Part shown: positions 49,054 through 57,450 of the stretch, piece by piece | Layout: each line of letters opens with the position of its first letter | Position numbering within the stretch: the stretch's first letter is position 1 | Assembly (NCBI GenBank): GCA_005524015.1 | Contig: SULG01000002.1 | Span: 36,221 to 93,670, forward strand | Origin: Candidatus Jettenia ecosi | GTDB taxonomy: Bacteria; Planctomycetota; Brocadiia; Brocadiales; Brocadiaceae | Direction of reading: 5' to 3' | Length of the DNA stretch: 57,450 nt | Notes under the pieces: model-generated | Told to the model about the DNA's origin: nothing | The model's database searches: none | The model's input: the letters and a program-made list of their open reading frames with translations, nothing else | Position numbers and translations under genes: made by a program

Positions 49054-51993
49054 TCAGATTTCAGCTACTGAGTCTGTGCGTAAATCTGCTTCTTTTTTTA
49101 CGGTGTTCGATTGTTTAAAGATCCAGAAATTGGTTATTCCGGGAGTAAGCGATTTTAGTAAAACCCTTAATCGTCCGGCGGCATTAAAAGCCTGCAAATC
49201 ATTGATTTCAAATTTTTCAACCGTGGCCTCTGTTAAAAACCAATCTTCATAGTCACAATTATATTTAAATCCCAGAACTTCCCTGTTTCGAACCCGGGAA
49301 AACCGGGTATAATTCTCCAATAACCACCAATAATGTTTTTTCAGATAATCCTGATTTTGGAGATCGGTATCCTGTAAAGCCGCAACCATAAAATCGATCA
49401 TTACTTCCCAGACAGCGCCCCAACCGTGGTAAGCATTTTTTCCTAAAAGCTTCCATGGGGAAAGGCTTTTGGGATCCACGCCGATCTTTTTTTCCCAGGG
49501 TGTTAACAGTAATTCGTATCCATTCTTATCGGATAGCATCGGATTCGCTACCGAAAATCCTAAACTTTCTCCATTCTTATCGATGATAGCCAACCCACCC
49601 AGAGAAATTGGCAGTTCTGTGGCGAGGATCAGTTCTTCTTCGATCCGATCTCCCTTCATTGATTGTATAAAGGCTTTAAAACCAAGATCACTGTGGAGGA
49701 TTGGAATTGGCTTTTTACTTTTGTCAAGAGCCATGGTATACGTGCGAATTACTTTGGGGAACGGATTTCCGTTCGGAAGGAAGAACCTTTCCTCCAGATA
49801 CTGGAATTGAAACCGCAAACTATCTTCCCATTTCTTATCGTCCAAAAATTCTTCAGCAGTAAACCAGACCTTACCCATACCATGTTCCCTCAGATAATAC
49901 CCTATCTTCATTTTTTTTAAATCCTGAATGGAATTATCCTGGTTCTCTGGTTCGTTATAAAAGTTCTTTAACCGCATTCTCCATTCATCTAACGGGTAAG
50001 TAATGAGAAAAGCTTTTTTCGTTTTCGTAACCCAACTTTCTATCTTTTCTTTTATCTTTTCATTCTCGAAGTGGAGGAAAGATTCTATGTTCTCAAAACT
50101 TTCTTCCGGAAAGGAGAGTTTTGTTTTGGCAAGAAAGTCAAAAAAGATATTTTTTGTATGAATAGTGTTTTTACATAACATCAAAAGGTGGAGCAGGTAA
50201 GGAACCCATACGGCATTTACATCATAAGGATAGGTTCCCCGGGAAAAACTATTAACGGCGTCTCTCCAATTGGCAGAACTAGGATCGTTTTTCCTTTTTA
50301 AAGAAATAAGGCCATTTCGGTTAATTATGTTGAGAACGTTTTTTAAGTTCCGAAAGATAACCACCGCATTATTCAGGAGCCTATCCGGTTTCTGAGAAAC
50401 AATAGCATAGCGGTTATTGCTATCCGTATAGTTCAAAAACACCTTCATTTCCTCATCATTCATTTCGTTCAGTAATTCAAGGGTAGAAATAGCCATAAGA
50501 AAGTCTGTATCTCTCATCCGGTAATCATAATGCTCTTCCTTTCCTCTGTGAGTGCGGGAATCTATTTCATGAGCAGCTTCACCTTGCTGGTTAGCACGAT
50601 TTAACAGTTGCTGTACCATCTTCTGTTGCGTAAGGATCAGAAGGAAAGGTTTGAGCAATACATGGGTGAATACGGTATCTCTTCCAAAATACGTCAGATA
50701 ATTGAATGCGCCGGCAACAACCGTATTATCCATTATTAAAAAAGAAAGGGATCGGTAGGCTATTTCAAGCATATTAAGCAAAGACATAATTTTTTCTTCA
50801 ATCAGGTCTCCTCTGCTTTTTGCATCTTGCAAAAGGTGGATAAACTCTAAGATCCTTTTTTGAAAAATATCACTGAGTTTAAGAGGCTTTGGACGGAAGC
50901 GTCCCCTGGTCGTTTCAACGGTAAATTCGACATCTATCCTGAAAGAAGCGCCTGATTTCAGGGGTATGATTTTATATACGGGTATCAGTATTTCTACTAT
51001 TTCTATATCCTTTTTATAAAAATCACAATACTTTTTATAGTGCGGAGGGAGAGATAAAAGCTTATATTTTTCAGACGTTGGAATAACCTTGATCTCCTGA
51101 GCATTTTCAGAGAAATGGCGGAGCCTCAACTGTTTTTCCTCAAACCAATCAGGCCCTTTTTTTGTTATTTGTTTCAATAAATCCCGACCCTTATCGCCCT
51201 TGCTGAGATAGCTTTCTACCTCATCGAGCACAAAATAACTGAAAACTTCAAGATGCTCATCTTTCCGGATTTCTAAATCTTCGGGGGCAGTATGTTCGAG
51301 ACCTTTCATAGTAACCTTAAGCCGATAGGTCTCATCAAGAATTATTTTTTTTATTGTAAGAGATAGACAACCTTTATGATGTTCTATTTTTTCATAGGGT
51401 ATCAGAGGAAAAATAGTAGATGAATCGTCTGCTAAATAACCGAACATATCTTTCAATGCCCTAATATCGGCATTTACTTCTATCATTCGCCGTAAATCTC
51501 TCAGACTACGCCCATCGCCCAGATAGACCAGAAATTCGATTGGATAATCTCCTTCAACATCCAAATGAAACGAATCGGTTATTCCATAAGCTATGCTCCC
51601 AGGGTTAGAGTCTTTTGTTTTGAGGGGGGTAAGTTGTAAGTCTCCTTTTACTGAATCAGGAAAAAAGGGGGAGAATTTAAATTGAGCAACAATATTTTTA
51701 AACAAGGCCAATAACAGTTCCGATTGGCTATTTCGCGCCCGTATCCTCTTTCCAAATATTCCTGTTTCAGGGTCTAACTTTAATACCGTATGATGGGAAA
51801 CCCATAACCCCTCATGAGAAGCAGCAAAAATCTCTGAAAATTTTTTTCCTGATAACTGAAACCAGATGTCTTTTAAAAAGCTTAAAATAGTCTTTGGGAA
51901 GGCGCCTTCAACGTCGTCTACCATCGATTGTTGAAGAAGAGAACTAAGAAAACTATAGCGAGATTGATGGTCAAGCATGAAAATTTCTCTCAT
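49054..51993 (-). CDS. 979-residue glycoside-hydrolase-like (alpha/alpha-barrel) protein of unknown function
   Basis: 979 residues with no signal peptide (an ATG five codons in, at 51978, is an alternative start). In the middle, AGAFNYLTYFGRDTVFTHVL resembles the FGRDT motif of amylo-alpha-1,6-glucosidase-like and trehalase-like enzymes, and SSANWRDAVNSFSRG with TYPYDVNAVWVPYLL resembles the W-R-D-S and PYDVN segments of such barrels. The N-terminal 400 residues are not recognised and seem to be beta-rich. The C-terminal part has no obvious catalytic pair. It sits upstream of transketolase on the same strand. A role in glycogen or trehalose turnover or in glycan debranching is possible; this is a guess from motifs only. 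Confidence 0.7.
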   Translation of the reverse strand: MREIFMLDHQSRYSFLSSLLQQSMVDDVEGAFPKTILSFLKDIWFQLSGKKFSEIFAASHEGLWVSHHTVLKLDPETGIFGKRIRARNSQSELLLALFKNIVAQFKFSPFFPDSVKGDLQLTPLKTKDSNPGSIAYGITDSFHLDVEGDYPIEFLVYLGDGRSLRDLRRMIEVNADIRALKDMFGYLADDSSTIFPLIPYEKIEHHKGCLSLTIKKIILDETYRLKVTMKGLEHTAPEDLEIRKDEHLEVFSYFVLDEVESYLSKGDKGRDLLKQITKKGPDWFEEKQLRLRHFSENAQEIKVIPTSEKYKLLSLPPHYKKYCDFYKKDIEIVEILIPVYKIIPLKSGASFRIDVEFTVETTRGRFRPKPLKLSDIFQKRILEFIHLLQDAKSRGDLIEEKIMSLLNMLEIAYRSLSFLIMDNTVVAGAFNYLTYFGRDTVFTHVLLKPFLLILTQQKMVQQLLNRANQQGEAAHEIDSRTHRGKEEHYDYRMRDTDFLMAISTLELLNEMNDEEMKVFLNYTDSNNRYAIVSQKPDRLLNNAVVIFRNLKNVLNIINRNGLISLKRKNDPSSANWRDAVNSFSRGTYPYDVNAVWVPYLLHLLMLCKNTIHTKNIFFDFLAKTKLSFPEESFENIESFLHFENEKIKEKIESWVTKTKKAFLITYPLDEWRMRLKNFYNEPENQDNSIQDLKKMKIGYYLREHGMGKVWFTAEEFLDDKKWEDSLRFQFQYLEERFFLPNGNPFPKVIRTYTMALDKSKKPIPILHSDLGFKAFIQSMKGDRIEEELILATELPISLGGLAIIDKNGESLGFSVANPMLSDKNGYELLLTPWEKKIGVDPKSLSPWKLLGKNAYHGWGAVWEVMIDFMVAALQDTDLQNQDYLKKHYWWLLENYTRFSRVRNREVLGFKYNCDYEDWFLTEATVEKFEINDLQAFNAAGRLRVLLKSLTPGITNFWIFKQSNTVKKEADLRTDSVAEI

Positions 51994-52012
51994 TTTGCAT
52001 TATTTTTCTTTT

Positions 52013-52040
52013 GGGAAGCAAGGCTAAAGCCTTGTCCTAC
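52013..52040. repeat. GCAAGGCT/AGCCTTGT palindrome
   Basis: GGGAAGCAAGGCT and AAAGCCTTGTCCTAC form a hairpin in the 78-base gap between the Nudix gene and the 979-residue protein gene. Same family as 11792, 16017, 16788 and 33006. Confidence 0.7.
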
Positions 52041-52071
52041 ATTTTACGGAGAGATAAAAGTTGCTGAAAGC

Positions 52072-52674
52072 CTACTTTGAGTCTTTCGTTTGATATGATT
52101 CTTCTCCTTTCCTTTCAGGATAATCCCATACATTAAAAACTTTTGTAAGCGCTAAAATGGCTAATGAATGTCTGAAATTGCCAGCTTGAATTTCATGGCG
52201 TATTTCATCAAGGGTTAATGTTGTAACGATAATATCCTCCTCTTCCTCCGGACACATTTCTTCTGTTTGATGAGCATTTTTTGCATGCCAAAAATGACAA
52301 ATGTTATTCAAAAATGCCGGGTTTGGTTCAACAGAGCCGAGATAATGCCATTCGGAACTGGTATACCCTGTCTCTTCTCTCAATTCTCGTATTGCTGCTG
52401 TTTTTGAATCTTCTCCCTGGTCAACCATGCCGCCTGGTGTTTCGGTAGTAATCTTTTCTACACCAAACCTGAACTGTTTTACAACTACAATCTCATCTTT
52501 TTGTGTAGTAGCAACAATATTAACCCAATCATTTGCTTCAAAAATTAATCGTTTCAATTCTTTTTGGCTTCTTGGATGTTTTAACCAATCAAAGCGCACT
52601 TGCAGAATTTTAAAATCCGGTCCTTTTTCTATACGTTGTTTTTGCCAAATCTCTGGTTTCTTATGTTTATCCAT
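52072..52674 (-). CDS. Nudix hydrolase, ADP-ribose pyrophosphatase-like
   Basis: 200 residues, cytoplasmic. The Nudix box GxxxxxExxxxxxxREuxEExGu is complete: GEDSKTAAIRELREETGY, preceded by ETPGGMVDQ, at about residues 78-102. The Glu pair binds Mg2+ for hydrolysis of a nucleoside-diphosphate-linked substrate. EPNPAFLNNICHFW behind the box is typical of the ADP-ribose pyrophosphatase/NudF group, as is the N-terminal domain-swap strand. No operon partner was identified. The substrate could also be a nucleotide sugar, which would fit the glycan genes elsewhere in the window. Confidence 0.88.
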   Translation of the reverse strand: MDKHKKPEIWQKQRIEKGPDFKILQVRFDWLKHPRSQKELKRLIFEANDWVNIVATTQKDEIVVVKQFRFGVEKITTETPGGMVDQGEDSKTAAIRELREETGYTSSEWHYLGSVEPNPAFLNNICHFWHAKNAHQTEEMCPEEEEDIIVTTLTLDEIRHEIQAGNFRHSLAILALTKVFNVWDYPERKGEESYQTKDSK

Positions 52675-52740
52675 ATCTGTATCCCAGGTAATAATTCTTT
52701 ATTACCTATTTTAATGTTAAGGAAATTCAATGTTCTTTTG

Positions 52741-52830
52741 TAGGGGCGAACCTTGTGTTCGCCCTTGTCCTGCACAATTCAAAACGTTTCTGTTTGTTTT
52801 CCATTTGGGCGAACACAAGGTTTGCCCCTA
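52741..52830. repeat. Inverted pair of GGGGCGAACC/TTGTGTTCGCCC repeats
   Basis: TAGGGGCGAACCTTGTGTTC (52741-52760, continuing GCCC) and GGGCGAACACAAGGTTTGCC (52807-52826) are inverted copies about 40 bases apart. Each is itself palindromic. The 390-base gap between the Nudix and SYLF genes contains this pair and a possible promoter for the SYLF gene. Confidence 0.75.
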
Positions 52831-52938
52831 CGGGGGTGCTATATAAAGTCTCCGATGACCTATTTTAAATAATTATAAGAATTTAATGCAAGGGAAACTA
52901 TCAATAAAAAGTGAAACGGTACTTATGCAACATGATAC

Positions 52939-52967
52939 TTGCACTCCAATACAGGATATGATAGAAT
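52939..52967 (+). promoter_or_regulatory. Possible sigma-70-type promoter of the SYLF gene
   Basis: TTGCAC (52939-52944), a 17-base spacer and TAGAAT (52962-52967) match the -35/-10 pattern at four of six and five of six positions. It points at the SYLF gene, about 95 bases upstream of its ATG. The match could be chance in AT-rich DNA. Confidence 0.35.
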
Positions 52968-53064
52968 CCCTCACTTATTTATCTCCTTTCTGTTATCTGG
53001 CAAATTTCAAGCATTCATCTCATAGTAATTAGGTTATCTTACAAATTCTTTCTCGAGGGAAAAA

Positions 53065-53628
53065 ATGAAAAAAACGCTTATTAAGAGCTTTATCGCATTC
53101 AGTATTACCGTTGTGTCTACTATGCCTGCATATGCGGGATGGAACCCGCTTGATGCTGAAACAGCAGAAGACCGGGATATTACGAATACACAAGTTGCAG
53201 CATCTGTTACAAATTTTAAAAATCACTATCCAGGCTTGAAGGTCTATTTTGAGAAGGCTTATGGTTACGCCATATTTCCGACCGTTACAAAAGGGGGAGC
53301 CGGCATTGGAGCCGCTCATGGCAAAGGTGAAGTCTATGAACAGGGAACTATGATTGGCACTGCAAGCCTGGTACAAGTAACTCTTGGTGTCCAGCTTGGC
53401 GGCCAGCTCTACAGTGAAATCGTCTTTTTTAAAGATAAAGAAACACTCGAAGACTTCAAGAAGGGTAATCTCAGACTAGGGGCGAGAGCCTCCGCTGTAG
53501 CCGCAGCCGATGGGGTTTCTCTTGATGCCGACTATAATAACGGTGTTGCAATCTTTACTTTAACTAAAAATGGTTTAATGTATGAGGCCTCGGTAGGAGG
53601 ACAAAGGTTTAAATTTAAACCAAAGTAA
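53065..53628 (+). CDS. SYLF-domain (Ysc84-like) exported lipid-binding protein
   Basis: 187 residues. A signal peptide spans about 1-24 (AFSITVVSTMPAYA, cut before GWNP). The SYLF/DUF500-type fold is visible as AYGYAIFPTVTKGGAGIGAA, the glycine-rich GEVYEQGTMIGTASLVQVTL, LGGQLYSEIVFFKDKETLEDF and the C-terminal beta hairpins. SYLF proteins bind phosphoinositides in yeast; in bacteria they are often called lipid-binding proteins and their role is uncertain. GAGGG precedes the ATG. It is a single gene with its own likely promoter. Confidence 0.86.
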   Translation: MKKTLIKSFIAFSITVVSTMPAYAGWNPLDAETAEDRDITNTQVAASVTNFKNHYPGLKVYFEKAYGYAIFPTVTKGGAGIGAAHGKGEVYEQGTMIGTASLVQVTLGVQLGGQLYSEIVFFKDKETLEDFKKGNLRLGARASAVAAADGVSLDADYNNGVAIFTLTKNGLMYEASVGGQRFKFKPK

Positions 53629-53672
53629 ATTCTCTTAAGTTAATCGGATAATGTACAGAACTATTACATTTA

Positions 53673-53701
53673 GTAGGGGCAGGTTTCAAACCTGCCCCTA
53701 C
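53673..53701. repeat. GTAGGGGCAGGTTT/AAACCTGCCCCTAC perfect palindrome
   Basis: A 14-base perfect inverted repeat around one central base, 44 bases after the SYLF stop. No T-run follows, so a terminator role is uncertain. A half-copy of a related family (GGTGAGAACCTTGTGTTCGC) is at about 53817. Confidence 0.85.
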
Positions 53702-53883
53702 CATGAGCTCGTTTAACGGTTATGGTTCGATCTGTAAGATTGAACCAGTCCTGGTTTTGTTTGTCAGGTATTAGTTTATGATTTGTTATTGAAATTCATG
53801 CTGAAAGTGTACTGGCGGTGAGAACCTTGTGTTCGCTAGCGCTTTGAGTAAATCTAATTCTATGCATCCTGCCATAAGAAGGA

Positions 53884-55698
53884 TTAACCTTGTTCCCTGA
53901 TTGCAAAATCCAATAAATCCTCTATTGCTGAATTAACATCCCCATTTGTATGCTTAATTGCATACTCCTTAACTACTTTAAACTCGTTTTCCTTGAGTTT
54001 TAGACTTACAGAACATGGTATGGTCACCAAGACTTTTTCTGCAGAAATTCCCTTATACTTATCAGAATAATATTTATGAAAAGAAGGGATATTATCACTA
54101 TTTTCAAAATACGTTACCACATCTTTTGCAACCTCTATCCCGCTGATATAGGCCCCATGAACCGACAAAGGCTGGTACAGGTTGTTATAGGCAGGGGCGG
54201 TGGCCTCTCCAGCCCAAAAAACAGGAAGGGTTTCAATCGGACTTTTTAATGTTTCGCGTACTTGCTTGATCTCTTGAATGCTCTTCCCCTCGTTATAACT
54301 AATATAAGAATTTCCACCCCTCGACCAAATATCTGCCCCCCAGTCCTTACGATGTACATTAGGCTCACCGTTACTTTTCCAGACTAATTTTTGCTTCCAA
54401 TTCCAACTGTCCTTCATATTGTAGATCTCTTCTATACGTTTAAATATATACTCCGTTGCATCTTTATCATTATGAAATTTTTTAATGAGTAGATAATCAA
54501 CCCCCATTAATAAGGCCGTGAGAACGTAAGGTCCATTTTCAAGCTTAGGAAAAGATGTAAAGAAAGTGCGCGGCTGTGGATTATCTTTTTGTTTATGACC
54601 GGTTGGATTGACTAAAATTGCCATCTCATTATCATTTGTTATATGATCATACCCCCATACACATTCCCTAAACTGCATGGCAAATTTGGCAATGGGTCCT
54701 GGTTTTAAGATATCAAAAACGCGCTTCTTTTGTTCAGGGAAAAATTGTCCAAAAATTTTAGCACCTTTATGTAACAGCATTCCGATAGAAAAGGTACAAA
54801 TTGCAGAACCAGCCGTAAATTCTTTTCCATCTCTGGTTGTTACCTTAACTCCCTTTTCAAATTTTTCCACCTTGGTAACTTCGTGGTTATAAAGGATTTC
54901 CCCCTTTGTTTTACCAGACTCCTCCTGTTCAAATTCTTTCAATATAGCTTTCGGCATCTGGTCAAAACCACAATATTCATTATCGGATCCCTTCATTCTA
55001 TGTTCATAGAGTTCTTCCCGTAACTGTTCAGGAATTTTATCAAGGTTAAGTCCTGCAACACTGATATTATCTGCAACGGCATTGCAAATGTGATCACCAT
55101 GATGATGAGGTGGAGTAAGTTTATCGGAAGAACCGTCCAGGGTCAGTACACCCGGTGTGTGTGACGAAATAGCGTACAGGGCCATATCATGGCCTTTTTC
55201 CTGGAACCCTAAGGATTCAACAAATTTTTTCGCTGATGTATCACCTTTGGTAAGGTTAAAATATTGAATCTTTCCGAATAAACCATAATTTTTGCTTCCC
55301 ATTTTCTGTAAATTTTGGTCGTACGTATGTGCCCACGTTGCTGGTTGCGGGAGTACCCATTCTGGATTTGGATCTCCAGGGAAGGCAACCCGAACGTTTT
55401 TAAATTTAGAATACCTCTCATACCCGAATTTCTGCCGTTTTACCTCAGCCCAGAACTCCTTATACGGATTATCGTCAACATGGATGAAATGTGCTCCTTC
55501 CTCAATAGGAAATCCTTCTCTTACCTTGCTGCCATCATCGGTGAGCACGAAATCTTCTTTGGAACTCATTCGCCCACCAACACGATTTGCTGCCTCAAGA
55601 ATTAAAACCTTCTTTCCTGCTTTTTTTAATTCCCTGGCTGCAATAATGCCTGCAATACCCGCCCCTAAAACAATACAATCATAATGTTCATTTGGCAT
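53884..55698 (-). CDS. Flavin amine oxidase-like protein with a ribbon-helix-helix-like tail
   Basis: 604 residues, no signal peptide. FAD-binding motif YDCIVLGAGIAGIIAARE with the EAANRVGGRM GG-doublet; the C-terminal FAD segment PVFWAGEATAPAYNNLYQP and GAYISGIEVAKDV are typical of monoamine/polyamine oxidases. It would oxidise an amine or related substrate using O2 or another acceptor. The last 50 residues (SVSLKLKENEFKVVKEY, then NSAIEDLLDFAI) look like a ribbon-helix-helix segment, unusual for this family. AAGGAGGGGG precedes the ATG at 55698. Substrate unknown; it could also be a desaturase/isomerase-type member. Confidence 0.83.
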   Translation of the reverse strand: MPNEHYDCIVLGAGIAGIIAARELKKAGKKVLILEAANRVGGRMSSKEDFVLTDDGSKVREGFPIEEGAHFIHVDDNPYKEFWAEVKRQKFGYERYSKFKNVRVAFPGDPNPEWVLPQPATWAHTYDQNLQKMGSKNYGLFGKIQYFNLTKGDTSAKKFVESLGFQEKGHDMALYAISSHTPGVLTLDGSSDKLTPPHHHGDHICNAVADNISVAGLNLDKIPEQLREELYEHRMKGSDNEYCGFDQMPKAILKEFEQEESGKTKGEILYNHEVTKVEKFEKGVKVTTRDGKEFTAGSAICTFSIGMLLHKGAKIFGQFFPEQKKRVFDILKPGPIAKFAMQFRECVWGYDHITNDNEMAILVNPTGHKQKDNPQPRTFFTSFPKLENGPYVLTALLMGVDYLLIKKFHNDKDATEYIFKRIEEIYNMKDSWNWKQKLVWKSNGEPNVHRKDWGADIWSRGGNSYISYNEGKSIQEIKQVRETLKSPIETLPVFWAGEATAPAYNNLYQPLSVHGAYISGIEVAKDVVTYFENSDNIPSFHKYYSDKYKGISAEKVLVTIPCSVSLKLKENEFKVVKEYAIKHTNGDVNSAIEDLLDFAIREQG

Positions 55699-55836
55699 AA
55701 TTGCCCCCTCCTTAAAAATTACTGTTTTATTGAAATTACAAATAATCTAAATGCAGAGAACAGGTTTGTGATGTGCTCAATATTAATCCCTTTTACAAAA
55801 ATTCCAACAAGAAATCGTATCCGTATTCCGGGAACA

Positions 55837-56076
55837 TCATAATTCAGCAGGGGAGGGTGCTGTATATCGCTCGAGAAATTCCAGATATTCGTATGCTTCC
55901 CCGAACGTTTGCCCGCACATCTCTTTTGAGGGTATAAGATTTGAACAGACCTTAGGTTTTTCTGGTTTGCCGAAAAGGAGACAACGATTATCCGGACCAA
56001 GCTGTACACATCGGATACCGGCAGGCTTGGCCGTGTGAAAGCATTCTCGGACAGCCTGTTTAACCTTGCTTCCCCA
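55837..56076 (-). pseudogene. Remnant of a YeiW/YkgJ-type cysteine-cluster gene
   Basis: The minus frame reads AKPAGIRCVQLGPDNRCLLF, GKPEKPKVCSNLIPSKEMCG, and ends EYLEFLERYTAPSPAEL at a TGA (55837-55839). This matches, from memory of the family, the C-terminal half of UPF0153/YeiW proteins (CxxCxxCC metal-binding, about 84 residues), including its three late cysteines. The expected N-terminal GACC motif is absent: at the right distance the frame shows a TAG (56077-56079) and a Trp codon, and no start codon follows. So it is a fossil, or a gene with sequence errors. It lies just downstream of the PNPOx-like gene on the same strand. An overlapping 131-codon frame has no family look. Confidence 0.6.
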
Positions 56077-56101
56077 CTATGCAGGTAAATGAAAACTTTA
56101 T

Positions 56102-56587
56102 CTATCTTCCCCATTTACCGTTTATCTCAATTATATCCAGTCTCAACATCCCTAAATTCCTGTATATTTTATCATTCGACAGGGATTCTTGTTTTATTTT
56201 GTCAGGATTGTCTTCCAGATGATATAAGAGGATGTCCATTGCGTGTTTCTTTTCTTCTAGCGTTTCCACAAGATACATATTTCCCCAGATGATTACCGAC
56301 CGGAATTCATGTGCGCAATCGTTCATAATATAGCCTCTATCTTCTATGATGGTTGCACATACATGGGGGTTGTTTTTAATAAATTCACATTTCAAACCTT
56401 TCTGTCTGCTATGGAAATAGAGTGCATTTTTTATTTCATCATAGCCATAGCTCAGCGTAACAATATATGGCTCATTATTTTTGCACATTGCAATCGTGGC
56501 ATATTTTCCCTTTTTTATTATTGCAAGTAATTCCTTCGGTTCCTTTATTTCTCTTTCTTTTTTCTGCAGGTGATATCGTGGTATCAT
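56102..56587 (-). CDS. Pyridoxamine-phosphate-oxidase-like (FMN-binding split barrel) protein
   Basis: 161 residues. The split-barrel pattern is visible: LLAIIKKGKYATIAMCKNNE, PYIVTLSYGYDEIKNALYFH, then SRQKGLKCEFIKNNPHVCAT and the later VIIWGNMYLVETLEEK. Members bind FMN, heme or F420 and include nitroimidazole-resistance-type and heme-storage proteins. The YHPxxKKxReI-like N-terminus (HLQKKEREIKEPKE) is typical of the NimA-like subgroup. A ribosome-binding site is not obvious. The reaction is unknown. Confidence 0.82.
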   Translation of the reverse strand: MIPRYHLQKKEREIKEPKELLAIIKKGKYATIAMCKNNEPYIVTLSYGYDEIKNALYFHSRQKGLKCEFIKNNPHVCATIIEDRGYIMNDCAHEFRSVIIWGNMYLVETLEEKKHAMDILLYHLEDNPDKIKQESLSNDKIYRNLGMLRLDIIEINGKWGR

Positions 56588-56670
56588 AAAAAATATTATA
56601 ACAATTGTATGATTTTTTAATCGGTAAGGCTACGTAAACTTTGAATATACTCTAAGAAGAGACAAAATAC

Positions 56671-57129
56671 CTATAGGCCAAATTTATCAACCAGATGGAC
56701 TATGACTGAGGTATCTTCTTTACCAACTTGAAACTTAACATCATCCCATCTCGGATGGCGCCTTATTTTTTGAACGTCAAGCCTTGAAAATCCAATAGGT
56801 TCCTTCGGTATTCCGAGAATGCCGCTCCTTTCTAATTTACCGCTATTATTAAGGTCATGATATGCAGAAAGAGAGTACACCCCTGGCTGCAGGTTTTTAA
56901 TCCTATATTTCCTGAAATTCTCGATAGATTCAATAAGTTGTGCATCTATTGCATTATATCCCTTATCTCTCTTCTCGTGGCATTCTTCACTATCACACAG
57001 TGAAAATCGGACAGGAGCTTTATTATGATGGGTAAATCTATCCACGGTAATAATTACATCTCCGGCAAAAATTTGCCGGGAAACCAAGATAGATATGAAA
57101 CTTAACCAAATTAGGAATATTTTTCTCAT
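56671..57129 (-). CDS. Exported DUF2141-family protein
   Basis: 152 residues from the ATG at 57129, placed seven bases after GGAGGAA; the frame could begin at a GTG two codons earlier. A signal peptide covers about 1-22 (KIFLIWLSFISILVSRQIFA). The DUF2141 signature is clear: LQPGVYSLSAYHDLNNSGKL, LGIPKEPIGFS, and the closing DVKFQVGKED strands. The family is secreted, beta-rich and of unknown function; a Cys pair (LCDSEEC) in this protein may form a disulfide. It is a single gene on the minus strand. Confidence 0.83.
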   Translation of the reverse strand: MRKIFLIWLSFISILVSRQIFAGDVIITVDRFTHHNKAPVRFSLCDSEECHEKRDKGYNAIDAQLIESIENFRKYRIKNLQPGVYSLSAYHDLNNSGKLERSGILGIPKEPIGFSRLDVQKIRRHPRWDDVKFQVGKEDTSVIVHLVDKFGL

Positions 57130-57220
57130 CTTCACTTCCTCCGTCAGGGTATTTTATTAAGGTAAAAGAAAGGGGTAATTTGATAGCAGAGCAGTCCTTT
57201 CGGTCCGTCTTTGCAGGATT

Positions 57221-57244
57221 AAACCCTATATGCATCAGGTTAAG
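57221..57244. repeat. Single end of the MITE-like element
   Basis: AAACCCTATATGCATCAGGT and four more bases match the inner 24 bases of the terminal repeat at 16600-16627 (reverse complement) at 22 of 24 positions. No second end lies before the window stops, so it is a decayed copy, or the partner is beyond 57450. The gap 57136-57450 contains no recognised gene. Confidence 0.6.
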
Positions 57245-57450
57245 AATAGTGTTCCAGTTTATCCGGAATCTTTTTGTCCGATTCCATTATTTTCGGAGAT
57301 ATGGTCTTATCTTATAGCACGAGCTCAAATTATTTTCAAGAAATTAAAGGTTATGAATGAAAATTAGATTTATCATTGTTTTGTCAGTGAATTATTATAT
57401 CATTACAGAAGTAAAAAGGGAAAAGGTGGTCTACCGAGAATTTTTTACAG

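Noticed and set aside
55719-56114. 131-codon minus-strand frame
   Set aside because: Overlaps the YeiW/YkgJ-like remnant in another frame, and the remnant has a recognisable family sequence while this frame has none.

Overview
The window looks like chromosomal DNA of a low-to-mid GC Gram-negative bacterium. The best guess is an anammox-type planctomycete (Brocadiales: Brocadia, Jettenia or Kuenenia relatives). This is an inference from an octaheme hydroxylamine-oxidoreductase-like cytochrome, a hibernation factor fused to a cold-shock domain, a fused transaldolase/glucose-6-phosphate isomerase and many secreted beta-propeller proteins. No rRNA, tRNA or CRISPR array was seen.

Positions 1-25590 are an exopolysaccharide/O-antigen-type locus. 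It runs from the tail of a CpsD-like ATPase, through an asparagine-synthase-like protein that lacks the catalytic Cys, to four GT2, four GT4 and one GT39-like glycosyltransferases, a Wzy-type polymerase/ligase and a Wzx-type flippase. A tightly overlapping block in it encodes a GT4 enzyme, a thymidylate-kinase-like protein and an alkaline-phosphatase-superfamily phosphodiesterase, followed by an Asp-box propeller. A SPASM-type radical SAM protein and a UDP-galactopyranose-mutase-like flavoprotein complete it. The genes are mostly on + up to 16 kb, then mostly on -. One GT2 gene is broken by a 13-bp tandem duplication.

Positions 26000-39600 hold a decayed zinc-ribbon gene, the octaheme cytochrome, a P-type cation ATPase with an extra copy of its C-terminal membrane bundle, a YHS-domain protein, a CstA-type transporter, a large secreted repeat (propeller) protein and a periplasmic alpha-carbonic anhydrase. 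Positions 39900-57200 hold a TolB-like/M28/PDZ exported peptidase, the hibernation factor, central carbon enzymes (transaldolase-PGI and transketolase) next to a 979-residue glycosidase-like protein, a Nudix hydrolase, a SYLF protein, an amine-oxidase-like flavoprotein, a remnant of a YeiW/YkgJ cysteine-cluster gene, a PNPOx-like protein and a DUF2141 protein.

Two themes run through the window. First, tandem duplication inside genes: about 150 bp in the CpsD-like tail, 126 bp in a GT4 gene, 753 bp in the ATPase (with a third, fossil copy of the tail upstream), and two separate 13-bp duplications that each shift a reading frame. Second, the gaps between genes are full of dispersed palindromes of several families, including a 306-bp MITE-like element. 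No single complete new defence or mobile system is visible. The most interesting candidates are the duplicated-bundle ATPase, the 13-bp duplication signature and the unusual tailoring block of the polysaccharide locus.
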